Shown: positions 8,818 through 15,981 of the stretch, one piece after another
How the letters are laid out: each line of letters starts with the position of its first letter
Numbering within the stretch: the stretch's first letter is position 1
From: DATBAT01 sp036271375
GTDB lineage: Bacteria > Acidobacteriota > Terriglobia > Terriglobales > Acidobacteriaceae
DNA length: 23,037 bases
Direction: 5' to 3'
Assembly (NCBI GenBank): GCA_036271375.1
Contig: DATBAT010000361.1
Location: 1 to 23,037 of the forward strand
Made by a program: the position numbers and the translations under genes
The notes under the pieces: generated by a model
Told to the model about the DNA's origin: nothing
What the model saw: only the letters and a program-made list of their open reading frames with translations
Databases searched by the model: none

Positions 8818-8844
8818 CTGGCATACCCCGTGCTTATGTATAGT
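8818..8844 (+). promoter_or_regulatory. Candidate promoter of the OmpA-lipoprotein gene (sigma-54-like or sigma-70-like)
   Basis: The sequence at 8818-8834 reads CTGGCATACCCCGTGCT. It has the GG-N10-GC spacing of sigma-54 promoters and agrees at the CTGGCA and TGCT ends. It overlaps TATAGT at 8839-8844, which could be a sigma-70 -10 box, but no acceptable -35 hexamer sits 17 bases upstream. The two readings exclude each other as drawn, and both are tentative. A leader of roughly 100 bases would follow. Confidence 0.3.
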
Positions 8845-8944
8845 TCGGGAGTAGCGGCAGCATACCCAGAGAAGTTATTCCGCATCCCAAGGATTAGCAG
8901 TTACCTGTGAACGTGTTGAGACGAGAGGAAGGAGCCCTCCAAAG

Positions 8945-9670
8945 ATGAATCGCACTTCGTTAATGATTTGCCTCGCAGCGACCATGGTGGCGAGTGTTGG
9001 CTGCTCGAGCAAGAAATACGTCCGTGAGCAGACGGCGCCCCTGATCAATAAGACCAACGAACTGGATGACCTGACGGCCAAGAATTCCAAAGACATTAAA
9101 GATGTAGACTCACGTGCCCAGGCCGGCATTTCGCAGGTCCAAGCCAAAGCCTCTGAGGTTGACCAGAAGGCCCAGACTGCCGCTCAGCAAGCTGGCCAGG
9201 CGCAGACCGTTGCCGACGGCGCAGTTAAGCGCGTCGACGTTCTGACTAATACGGTCGCCAACCTCGATAACTATCATGTGGTCACCGAAACCTCGGTGCA
9301 CTTCGCGTTCGATAAGGACAACCTGTCGAAAAAGGCGAAAGAAGCTCTTGATCAGCTGGCCGCCGATGTCGCCAACACCAAGGGATACATCGTCACCGTC
9401 GAAGGCGCCACCGATTCCGTTGGCGATAAGAACTACAACTACGACCTGAGCCAGCGCCGTGCGAATTCCGTCATTCAGTACCTGGCGTCGCAGCATAGCG
9501 TGCCTGCCCACAAGATCTTCTTGATCGGATTGGGCGAGGACAAGCCGGTCGACGACAACAAGAACAGCAAGGGACGCGCCATGAACCGTCGTGTGGACGT
9601 CCGCCTGATGACGAATTCGGGCGACGCCACTCCTGCGGCCAACGCACCGGCGACGCCTCCCGGACAATAA
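8945..9670 (+). CDS. OmpA-domain lipoprotein with coiled-coil linker
   Basis: This 241-residue envelope protein probably anchors the outer membrane to peptidoglycan. A signal sequence ends at a permissive lipobox, SVGC, so Cys20 would be the lipidated residue. Residues about 30-108 are Ala- and Gln-rich with heptad-like spacing, predicting a coiled coil reminiscent of Lpp-type linkers. Residues about 115-222 form an OmpA C-terminal domain. Asp157 (GATDSVG) and Arg172 (DLSQRRANSV) are 15 apart, as in the diaminopimelate-binding pair of known OmpA-like domains, and GRAMNRRVDVRL closes the domain. A Pro/Ala-rich tail follows. The start is supported by AAGGAG at 8929-8934. The gene is monocistronic: a strong terminator lies 34 bases after the stop. 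It could be called Pal-like, but no tol genes are nearby and the coiled coil is unlike Pal. Confidence 0.9.
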   Translation: MNRTSLMICLAATMVASVGCSSKKYVREQTAPLINKTNELDDLTAKNSKDIKDVDSRAQAGISQVQAKASEVDQKAQTAAQQAGQAQTVADGAVKRVDVLTNTVANLDNYHVVTETSVHFAFDKDNLSKKAKEALDQLAADVANTKGYIVTVEGATDSVGDKNYNYDLSQRRANSVIQYLASQHSVPAHKIFLIGLGEDKPVDDNKNSKGRAMNRRVDVRLMTNSGDATPAANAPATPPGQ

Positions 9671-9703
9671 CTTTTTCCCTCCTCCCCGGAGGACTTCCCC
9701 GCC

Positions 9704-9735
9704 CAGGCCACCCCGAAAAGGGTGGCCTGTTTTTT
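9704..9735 (+). terminator. Rho-independent terminator
   Basis: A perfect 10-bp stem, CAGGCCACCC (9704-9713) with GGGTGGCCTG (9720-9729), closes a six-base loop CGAAAA and is followed at once by six T (9730-9735). It lies 34 bases after the stop codon of the OmpA-domain lipoprotein gene, which it should terminate. Confidence 0.92.
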
Positions 9736-9781
9736 GGGGCCGTCGAACCTGTTGCTCCATGACTGGGCGATGTGACTTTGG

Positions 9782-9847
9782 GTGGAGCACGCGCTTCAGC
9801 GCTGCGGTAGCAGGCTCAAGGATAAGTGGGCTTTAGCCGCTGAGGTA
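9782..9847. repeat. Tandem REP-like repeat unit
   Basis: Two similar segments follow each other in the same orientation with a period of about 37 bases. GCTTCAGCGCTGCGGTA (9793-9809) resembles GCTTTAGCCGCTGAGGTA (9830-9847). Each contains a small hairpin: GCGC-TTCA-GCGC (9791-9802) and GGCT-TT-AGCC (9829-9838). The element lies in the spacer between the terminator and the secreted TPR gene. It looks like a dispersed intergenic repeat; only one copy is in the window, so dispersal is inferred. Confidence 0.45.
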
Positions 9848-9887
9848 CTTCTTCCGGAAGCAACCACGCCGGAGTAAAATAAACAAC

Positions 9888-10418
9888 ATGCGCCATCTAT
9901 TCTGGCTGCCGCTTCTGCTCATCGTCACGACCTACGTTGTCGCACAGCAGGAGAACCAGCCTCCCCGCTCTCCAACCACCGAGCCCGGAGAGAGTTCCAG
10001 CCGCAGCACCAAGATCGACCTAAGTCCCCCCAGCGACGACAACAAAGCGCATCCCGACAGCGAAAACGCAGTCTCTGACGCGAACGATGCTAATGGCGAT
10101 GTTCAGGAGATGCGCCCCTGGGACCCGCACAAGGCTATGAAGGATTTAGAGGTAGGAGATTTCTACTTCAAACGCAAGAACTACAAAGCCGCGCTCGATC
10201 GTTATCAGGAAGCGCTGCTCTACAAGCCAAATGACGCGCTATCCAATTTTCACATTGGGGAATGTCAGGAGAAGTTGAAGCATCCTGATGAAGCTCGCAC
10301 GGCCTATGAAGCTTATTTGAAAATATTGCCGCAGGGCCCGCTGTCAGCCGAGGCCCACAAAGCGCTGGACCGCCTGAAGACCACCACGTCACAGAAAACC
10401 GAAGAAACCGTTCAGTAG
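9888..10418 (+). CDS. Secreted TPR-repeat protein
   Basis: This 176-residue protein of unknown specific function has an N-terminal signal peptide (hydrophobic 4-18, likely cleavage after VVA at residue 19), so it should be periplasmic or exported. Residues 20-80 are a low-complexity, Pro/Ser/Asp-rich, probably disordered linker. Residues about 82-165 form two tetratricopeptide repeats: LEVGDFYFKRKNYKAALDRY is the first helix pair, and the second runs through NFHIGECQEKLKHPDEA. TPRs bind protein partners. The architecture is reminiscent of small BamD/YbgF-like helpers, but no such gene context is present. GGAG at 9871-9874 is rather far (13 bases) from the ATG. The REP-like element lies just upstream and a two-hairpin repeat begins 12 bases after the stop. 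Confidence 0.82.
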   Translation: MRHLFWLPLLLIVTTYVVAQQENQPPRSPTTEPGESSSRSTKIDLSPPSDDNKAHPDSENAVSDANDANGDVQEMRPWDPHKAMKDLEVGDFYFKRKNYKAALDRYQEALLYKPNDALSNFHIGECQEKLKHPDEARTAYEAYLKILPQGPLSAEAHKALDRLKTTTSQKTEETVQ

Positions 10419-10429
10419 AGAAGTCCTTG

Positions 10430-10519
10430 GTAGAGACGTTGCTTCGCAACGTCTGGCCATCACAACAAAACCAACCTGTATTTTGCCGACGCTGAGACGT
10501 TGCAAAGCAACGTCTCTAC
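10430..10519. repeat. REPIN-like two-hairpin element, copy 1
   Basis: This 90-bp element has perfect 13-bp terminal inverted repeats, GTAGAGACGTTGC (10430-10442) and GCAACGTCTCTAC (10507-10519). Each end is itself a hairpin: AGACGTTGC-TTC-GCAACGTCT (10434-10454) and GAGACGTTGC-AAA-GCAACGTCTC (10494-10516). The two are separated by about 40 bases of unrelated sequence. It lies between the convergent secreted TPR gene and the PepSY-like lipoprotein gene. A close relative lies at 16817-16889. The organisation matches REP doublets (REPINs), though no transposase is in view. Confidence 0.8.
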
Positions 10520-10539
10520 AGTAGGTTTACCTGACAGCC

Positions 10540-11160
10540 CTACTTTTCCACCCGCATGAACTCGCCGGTCGTCGCATTCACCGCGACGCGAAGTTTGGCG
10601 CTGTCACGCGTGTCGCCGTAAAGCACATGCCAGATTAGTTCGTTGGTAGCAGAGCTCCAGTCCAGGTCGTAGAAGATCGTCGTTTCCGGGCTCTTGGCCA
10701 CAAGCTTGTCCCCGCCATGCTTTTGCGCCGTCTCTAGAGCCTTGTCGGAGTCGATTTTCAGATACGCAAAGTCGAAGATTTGTGTCGAAGAATTGCTGGG
10801 ATTGTAAGTGTCCTCAGTGCCGGAATTGATGCCGCGCGAAGGCGCGTCCGGCGCGATGCTGCCTGACCAGATGTAGGGTTTCACTCCGTGGTGGGCGGCT
10901 GAGGCGAAGGAAGAGCGCCAGATTGCCGAAAGTCCGTCCTTGCCCTTCGAGTCAGAGGAAGCCTGGGATTCCACACGGAACGGCTTAGCGTCCGGCGCCC
11001 AACCACGGGCGGCGATGTAGCACTTCTGCAGTGCGGACCGGGCGGTAAGTTGCTCAGTAGTCTTGGGCTCGGGTTTTGCTGCCGGCGCGGGAGCGGTCGA
11101 CTGCGATGAGCATGCCGTCATCCATGCCAATGCCAGAACCACGAGAACGAGTTTTTTCAT
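10540..11160 (-). CDS. Putative PepSY-like lipoprotein
   Basis: I place the start at the ATG at 11160 (206 residues). It begins a clean signal sequence, MKKLVLVVLALAWMTACSS, and has AAGG nine bases upstream. A frame extension to 11202 adds 14 non-signal residues and is less likely. The lipobox MTAC makes Cys17 the probable lipidated residue, followed by a Pro/Ala/Lys-rich linker. The C-terminal half has a PepSY-like flavour: a helix KIDSDKALETAQKHGG, then a strand pair ending LRVAVNATTGEFMRVEK, reminiscent of the typical VDAKTGEVL ending. That resemblance is weak and made by eye. The function is unknown; PepSY-type domains are usually extracytoplasmic and sometimes inhibit proteases. It is divergent from the large permease gene and convergent with the TPR gene, with the REPIN-like element between them. 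Confidence 0.75.
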   Translation of the reverse strand: MKKLVLVVLALAWMTACSSQSTAPAPAAKPEPKTTEQLTARSALQKCYIAARGWAPDAKPFRVESQASSDSKGKDGLSAIWRSSFASAAHHGVKPYIWSGSIAPDAPSRGINSGTEDTYNPSNSSTQIFDFAYLKIDSDKALETAQKHGGDKLVAKSPETTIFYDLDWSSATNELIWHVLYGDTRDSAKLRVAVNATTGEFMRVEK

Positions 11161-11200
11161 ATCCACCTGCCTTGGAGTGTAAGAGCCCAGTGCGGAGTTC

Positions 11201-11206
11201 ATTCTA
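11201..11206 (-). promoter_or_regulatory. Possible -10 box of the lipoprotein gene
   Basis: On the minus strand TAGAAT runs from 11206 to 11201, 40 bases upstream of the chosen ATG at 11160. No good -35 hexamer lies at the expected distance, so this is only a candidate. Confidence 0.25.
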
Positions 11207-11284
11207 CAAGATATGTTCGGGTTCGCCGCGAGTCGGCGTCCGGCGAAGGTTGTGCTGTAATTTTCTCGCAGATGCGCTTTCTCC

Positions 11285-11331
11285 TTGACAGCTTAGGAGG
11301 GACGGGGCTAGCCTCCTAACCATCTTAGGAG
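11285..11331 (+). promoter_or_regulatory. Promoter with TTAGGAG operator array upstream of the permease gene
   Basis: A perfect TTGACA (11285-11290) is followed after 18 bases by TAGCCT (11309-11314), a plausible promoter. The spacer and -10 box are covered by a perfect 8-bp inverted repeat, TTAGGAGG (11293-11300) and CCTCCTAA (11312-11319). A third copy, CTTAGGAG (11324-11331), repeats the first CTTAGGAG (11292-11299) exactly 32 bases downstream. This looks like an operator for a dimeric repressor or a spacer-distorting activator. The ribosome-binding site GGAGG is at 11339-11343. The regulator is not identified. Confidence 0.6.
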
Positions 11332-11347
11332 TGCATTTGGAGGACAT

Positions 11348-13990
11348 ATGAAGTTCCTCGACTCGCTTCGTGTTTTTTTCGGGAGTGGCCAAAGCAGCGC
11401 CGAAATCGAAGAAGAACTCCGCTCTCATATCCAACAGCGCGCCGATGATCTCGAGCGCACCGGCATGCCTCGCTCCGAGGCAGAACGCCAGGCCCGCATC
11501 GAGTTCGGCGGCCGGGAGAAATTCAAAGAGGAATGTCACGACGCGACCGGCGGCAACTTCGTCGCCAGCCTAGTTCAGGATGTGCGCTTCGGCTTCCGCG
11601 TGCTAGTCAAATCTCCTAATTTCACCGTGGTTGCGGTACTGACCCTGGCCGTGGGGATCGGCGCCAATGCGGTGGTTTTCAGCTTGTTGAATGCGCTTAT
11701 CCTGCGCCCAGTGAACCTGCCGGAGGCGCAAAACCTTTACCTGATCGAGCGCGGCAAACAGCGTGTACCTTCAAATTCGTATCCCGACTATGTCGATCTG
11801 CGCGACCGCAACCGAAGTTTTGACGGGTTGGCGGTAAGTGTGATCGACAAGGCCGGTCTGGATGTGAATGGCGTCACTTCTCCCATCTGGCTCTACGAGG
11901 CAAGCGGAAATTATTTCGATGTATTAGGTGTTCAGCCCTACCTAGGCCGTTTTTTTCACGGCTTCGATGAGCGCGGCCCCAACAGCGCTCCGTACATTGT
12001 GCTGAGTTATAGCTACTGGCAGAGTCATTTTCAAGGCAATCCGGATGTAGTGAACCGGGTGGTCCAGTTGAACAAATTCGACTACACGATTCTAGGGGTC
12101 GCGCCGCCGAAGTTTCGCGGGACCGAAGTATTCTTTGCGCCCGATCTCTGGGCACCCATGGTGAACGAAGAACAGATTGACGGTAAGAGCGAACTGGAGC
12201 AACGCGCGAGCCGGGGCAGGTGGGTAGTAGGAAGGTTGAAGGCAGGGGTCACGACGGCGCAAGCCACCGCGGACTTGAATTCCATTGCGGCCGCGTTGTC
12301 CAAAGCCTATCCCAAAGATGACGACGGGATTCGCTTCGCCCTTGCCCGCCCCGGATTATTGGGCGACATGCTGGGTGGGCCGGTGCACGCGTTCGTCACC
12401 GGCCTGGGACTGCTGGCAGGACTCATTCTGCTAGCGGCCTGCGCCAACCTGGGCAGCTTGTTTTCCGCCCGCGCCGCTGACCGTTCCCGCGAAGTCGCAT
12501 TGCGGTTGGCGCTGGGTTCCAGCCGAATGCGGATTCTGCGACAACTGTTGACAGAAGCAGTCCTGGTCTCTCTAGCGGGTAGTGCGATCGGTTTGGCATG
12601 CGCGGTGACGCTGCTTCGTGCTCTCAGCGCATGGCAACCAATTCCGAATATTCCGATCAATATGCCGGTGGATCCGGACGGGCGCACGTATGCGATGGCG
12701 CTGCTGCTCGCTTTGGCTAGTGGCGTTCTTTTCGGCATGGTTCCATTGCGCCAGGTGCTCAAGGCTGACTCCTACCAAGGGATCAAAGCTGCCGCGACCG
12801 GCATGGTGGGAAGCCGCCGCATCACCGCGCGCGACCTGCTGCTGGCGGCACAGATCGCGTTATGTGCCGTACTGGTGACATCGGCGCTGGTTGCGGTGCG
12901 GGGAATGGTGCGGTCGCTGCACAGCAACTTCGGGTTTGTTCCGCAGAACGCGATTCACGTAAACACCGATTTGGAAATGGGCGGATACAAGACCGAACAA
13001 GTTGGCGTGATGCAACGGAAGATGCTGGCCGCAGTGGCGGCCATTCCAGGAGTGACGGCGGCGGGGTACGCGAATCGCCTTCCGCTGAATATCGGCTGGA
13101 ACGACTCGACCATCTATGCCGACAGCACCACCGACTACAAACCCTCGAACGCCATTGCCGACGCCATGGACTATCACGTTTCCCCGGGCTACTTTGAGGC
13201 TGCGGCCACCAGGTTGTGGAAAGGACGAACCTTCACCTGGATGGATGGGAAAGACGCGCCTGCGGTAGCTGTGGTCAACCAGGAATTCGCTCGCAAGGTT
13301 TTCGGATCGGCCGCGAAAGCCATAGGCGCTTACTACAAGACCTGGGGCGGGAAACGAATCCAGGTGGTCGGCGTGGTTGAGGACGGGAAGTATATGACGC
13401 TAAGCGAGGCCCCCAAGCCGGCGATGTTCCTCCCGATTCTGCAAGCGCCCTCCAGTGACACTTGGCTGGTGGTGCGCTCTGACCGCGATCTGCAAGAGCT
13501 CACCGCAGTGCTGCAATACACTTTGCGCAGCCTCGATGCGGGGCTGCCTTACACCATAAGCACTTGGTCGAGTGAACTTGATACGGCGTTGTTTGCGGCG
13601 CGTGCCGCTTCGATCGCGCTGGGTGTTTTGGGAGCGCTCGGCGCGTTGCTCGCCGTCACAGGAATATTCGGTATGGCGGCGTCCTCGGTTAGTAATCGGT
13701 TGCGAGAGTTGGGGCTTCGCGTAGCTCTTGGCGCGCAGCGTAAGGAAATCTTGCAGGCGGCGCTGGGACGCCCGATCAAGTTGCTGGCCATTGGCTCGGC
13801 AGCAGGGCTGTTCCTAGGGCTGCTGGCAACAAGGGTGTTGGCGTTCATCGTCTATCAAGCTACGCCGCGTGATCCGATGGTGTTAGGAGGAGTCATCGTG
13901 GCGATGTCGATGCTTGGCCTGATCGCAACCTGGATTCCAGCGCGGCGCGCCCTGTCGGTGGATCCCATGATGCTGCTGCGAGAGGAGTGA
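11348..13990 (+). CDS. Large double-module MacB/FtsX-type ABC permease (ADOP family)
   Basis: This 880-residue integral membrane protein has the layout of the acidobacterial duplicated orphan permeases. An N-terminal soluble prefix comes first (about 1-75, with the HIQQRADDLERTGM and ARIEFGGREKFKEEC helices). Two MacB-periplasmic-core plus FtsX modules follow. Membrane helices are predicted near 92-115, 347-369, 402-424, 447-468, 497-518, 753-775, 808-829 and 846-863. Each FtsX part shows the coupling-helix signature, RSREVALRLALGSSRMRILR (379-398) and NRLRELGLRVALGAQRKEIL (783-802). The C-terminus ends with the typical PARRALSVDPMMLLREE. No ABC ATPase gene is adjacent, as expected for the orphan type, so the substrate and energising partner are unknown. 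The start is set by GGAGG (11339-11343), four bases before ATG. The operator array upstream suggests tight control. Confidence 0.93.
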   Translation: MKFLDSLRVFFGSGQSSAEIEEELRSHIQQRADDLERTGMPRSEAERQARIEFGGREKFKEECHDATGGNFVASLVQDVRFGFRVLVKSPNFTVVAVLTLAVGIGANAVVFSLLNALILRPVNLPEAQNLYLIERGKQRVPSNSYPDYVDLRDRNRSFDGLAVSVIDKAGLDVNGVTSPIWLYEASGNYFDVLGVQPYLGRFFHGFDERGPNSAPYIVLSYSYWQSHFQGNPDVVNRVVQLNKFDYTILGVAPPKFRGTEVFFAPDLWAPMVNEEQIDGKSELEQRASRGRWVVGRLKAGVTTAQATADLNSIAAALSKAYPKDDDGIRFALARPGLLGDMLGGPVHAFVTGLGLLAGLILLAACANLGSLFSARAADRSREVALRLALGSSRMRILRQLLTEAVLVSLAGSAIGLACAVTLLRALSAWQPIPNIPINMPVDPDGRTYAMALLLALASGVLFGMVPLRQVLKADSYQGIKAAATGMVGSRRITARDLLLAAQIALCAVLVTSALVAVRGMVRSLHSNFGFVPQNAIHVNTDLEMGGYKTEQVGVMQRKMLAAVAAIPGVTAAGYANRLPLNIGWNDSTIYADSTTDYKPSNAIADAMDYHVSPGYFEAAATRLWKGRTFTWMDGKDAPAVAVVNQEFARKVFGSAAKAIGAYYKTWGGKRIQVVGVVEDGKYMTLSEAPKPAMFLPILQAPSSDTWLVVRSDRDLQELTAVLQYTLRSLDAGLPYTISTWSSELDTALFAARAASIALGVLGALGALLAVTGIFGMAASSVSNRLRELGLRVALGAQRKEILQAALGRPIKLLAIGSAAGLFLGLLATRVLAFIVYQATPRDPMVLGGVIVAMSMLGLIATWIPARRALSVDPMMLLREE

Positions 13991-14030
13991 ATCTGGTTCC
14001 CGTTTCCTAGGAACTCAAGCGTAGACTTAC

Positions 14031-15833
14031 TCAATTTCCGGATGTGGCCGAAGCGTGGGCAGCGACGTAGGCCCGGGCATGCTCAATCTGCGGCAAATCT
14101 GAATCGGCGGATTTCCAGGCGGCTAAGAATGCCGCGTACTCCTTGGATGCGGCCGTTGCATCTCCAGCATGTTCGCTGGACAACGCGATTCCAAACAGAG
14201 GGAAGCCCGACCGCGGACGCTCGACAAGCGCGTCTTTGTAAGCGGTCTTCGCGTCGGTCCAAGCCGACGCGGCTAGAAACGCCGCCGCTTCCGTCTCCCC
14301 AACCGGCCGAATATAGGCTGGGGGCTCGCGATATCCCAGTGCTTTCTCTTCGCCAGCAGCTTGCGCGTAAAGTTTCTTGGCGTCGTCGTTCTGCTTCTTC
14401 TCCACCGAGACACCGGCCCGCAACTCCAGCGACATGATGGACAACGTGCTCACCAGCGGATCTGGCTTGGCGTCTGGCATGAGCGGCACCTTTGGTGGCG
14501 CCGCGTCGTCTTTCTTCTTCTTTTCTTCTTTGGCCTTCGTGTCAGCGTCGTCTTTCACTCGGTTGGAAATTCTCCATAGCTCGGCATCGAATTGTTCCGA
14601 GGTGGCCTCCGCCCGGGCCAATTCGTGCTGCTCAAGCGACTGCATGCCGGAAGCAAACTGGGTGAGTTGGCGGGCGAGAAATTGCAGGTTTGGCTGGCTC
14701 GCCGGCGGCTCCGCCGACTTCACTAGCTCAAGCACAGTGGCCCAATCTCCGGAGCGGAGCGACACCGGAAGCCGAGGATTGAGGCGCGAAATCGAATCGC
14801 GCGGCGACCCGACGTAAAGCGTGTTGGCCAGTTTTCCGCGGGCGTCTTTCAGTTTGGACGAGAGCGCCAAGGCCTGTTTGAATTCACCAACTTCCAGCAG
14901 ATTCGCGATGGAGTACATCAGGTTGTGCACGTAATTCCAGTCGTCGTCCACGTCGACGTGCTGCGCCCGCATATATTGCTCGTCTGCTTGCGTCGAGGCT
15001 GCAAACGATTCTTTGGCGTGAGCGTAGTCGCCGATGCGATAGAAGATGTGGCCCGGCATGTGCACCATGTGGCCGGAAGTCGGCGCCAATCCGCCGAGAA
15101 TTTCGGCGCTATGCAACGCTTGCTCTGGATGAGGGCTCGCCTCCACCGCGTGAATCCAATAATGGTTTGCGGCAGAGTCGTTGGGATCTTCCTTCATAAC
15201 CGATTGCAGGATGGTGAGTGCTTCTTTCAGTCCGGGCCGCGGCTGGTCATCGTTGTCGTAGCCATCGTTCAGCGTGTTCGCCAGATAGATTCGCGCCTGC
15301 ATGTCTTTAGGTTCGCGTTTCACCAGCTTTCGGTAAAGCCGCGCCGCTTCTGACTTGGTACTGTCCGCTCCGGGTTTCTGAGCATCTTCGGCAACTGTGG
15401 CTTCGATGTACAGCCGCTCACTCTTGCTGGCGTGTCCCTTGAGCGCGGCTGCCTTCTTCAGCGATTGGCTGGCGTAGTACTTGGAGTTGCCGTGGGCGAA
15501 TTGTTGCGCCTGAGCCAGTCCCCAGTAACACATGGCGCATTGGCCATCGACGCGAATGCTTTGCTCGAAAGCGCGCATCGACTCGTAGTCCCAAAAATCG
15601 TGCAGCAGATTGAGTCCCTGATCGAACCACATCTGTGCCTCCGGCTTGGCCGTGATGCGGATGTGGGCGTTCCCGATGCCGGTAAGCTTCTGTGGAGGTG
15701 GCAGTTTTTCCGGCGGCACTTCGTCGCGCGTTTCCATGACATGGCAGGTCATGGTGTTCTGCGCCGACATCTGCGGCAAGATTAAGGAAGCTGTGATCAA
15801 GAGGCAGATTGGAAAAGATTTGAATAGCGCCAC
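14031..15833 (-). CDS. Secreted TPR-family protein with conserved Cys/His motifs
   Basis: This 600-residue exported protein starts at a GTG (15833) backed by GAGGA a few bases upstream. A signal peptide (hydrophobic 7-20, likely cleavage after MSA at 24) targets it to the periplasm. Tetratricopeptide-like helical repeats fill most of the chain. Signature segments are CAMCYWGLA (99-107), HYWIHAVEASPHPEQAL (224-240), HMPGHIFYRIGDY (258-270) and YREPPAYIRPVGE (501-513). These are features I associate with a family of uncharacterised bacterial TPR proteins, and the function is not known. The clustered His and Cys residues could bind a metal, which is inference. A highly charged, Lys/Asp-rich segment (about 427-443) interrupts the repeats and is probably a disordered loop. 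The gene is convergent with the permease gene (40-base gap) and divergent from the small ORF at 15982. Confidence 0.85.
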   Translation of the reverse strand: MALFKSFPICLLITASLILPQMSAQNTMTCHVMETRDEVPPEKLPPPQKLTGIGNAHIRITAKPEAQMWFDQGLNLLHDFWDYESMRAFEQSIRVDGQCAMCYWGLAQAQQFAHGNSKYYASQSLKKAAALKGHASKSERLYIEATVAEDAQKPGADSTKSEAARLYRKLVKREPKDMQARIYLANTLNDGYDNDDQPRPGLKEALTILQSVMKEDPNDSAANHYWIHAVEASPHPEQALHSAEILGGLAPTSGHMVHMPGHIFYRIGDYAHAKESFAASTQADEQYMRAQHVDVDDDWNYVHNLMYSIANLLEVGEFKQALALSSKLKDARGKLANTLYVGSPRDSISRLNPRLPVSLRSGDWATVLELVKSAEPPASQPNLQFLARQLTQFASGMQSLEQHELARAEATSEQFDAELWRISNRVKDDADTKAKEEKKKKDDAAPPKVPLMPDAKPDPLVSTLSIMSLELRAGVSVEKKQNDDAKKLYAQAAGEEKALGYREPPAYIRPVGETEAAAFLAASAWTDAKTAYKDALVERPRSGFPLFGIALSSEHAGDATAASKEYAAFLAAWKSADSDLPQIEHARAYVAAHASATSGN

Positions 15834-15878
15834 AAAGTCCTCTTCGCGAATCCAGCCATTCTAGATCAAAATCCTGGC

Positions 15879-15905
15879 GTGACCACGCTTCACACCGTCG
15901 GTCAC
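15879..15905. promoter_or_regulatory. GTGACC inverted repeat in a divergent spacer
   Basis: GTGACC (15879-15884) and GGTCAC (15900-15905) are perfect 6-bp inverted repeats separated by 15 bases. They lie in the 148-bp spacer between the divergent TPR gene and the 60-codon ORF. A two-fold operator is possible, but the arms are short enough to arise by chance. Confidence 0.25.
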
Positions 15906-15981
15906 TTTACTTAACTCCGCCAACCAACGAGAATGGATTGTCGGCCCTCGCTGGCTGGCGCAATCACAGACAGGAGCATTC

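Larger units (their letters stand above)
8537..8944. other. 408-bp divergent spacer between uvrC and the OmpA-lipoprotein gene
   Basis: No gene is visible here; the long minus-strand frame that enters from uvrC is an out-of-frame shadow. The spacer is AT-richer than its neighbours. It holds three ACCATA hexamers in alternating orientation (8685-8690 forward, 8700-8705 reverse, 8730-8735 forward), of which the last two form an 8-bp inverted repeat. A promoter candidate lies at 8818-8844 and a strong ribosome-binding site at 8929-8934. The remaining roughly 90 bases up to the start codon may be a long leader with no clear structure. Confidence 0.5.

Noticed and set aside
9110..9790. A 226-codon frame antisense to the OmpA lipoprotein gene
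   Set aside because: It crosses a strong terminator and lies opposite a gene with a clear lipobox and OmpA domain.
10430..10519. CRISPR-like reading of the repeated GAGACGTTGC hairpins
   Set aside because: There are only two repeat copies at each site, in inverted orientation, with no regular spacers and no cas genes.
14004..14013. TTCCTAGGAA palindrome between the permease and the TPR gene
   Set aside because: A 10-bp palindrome alone is expected by chance at this scale, and no T-tract follows.
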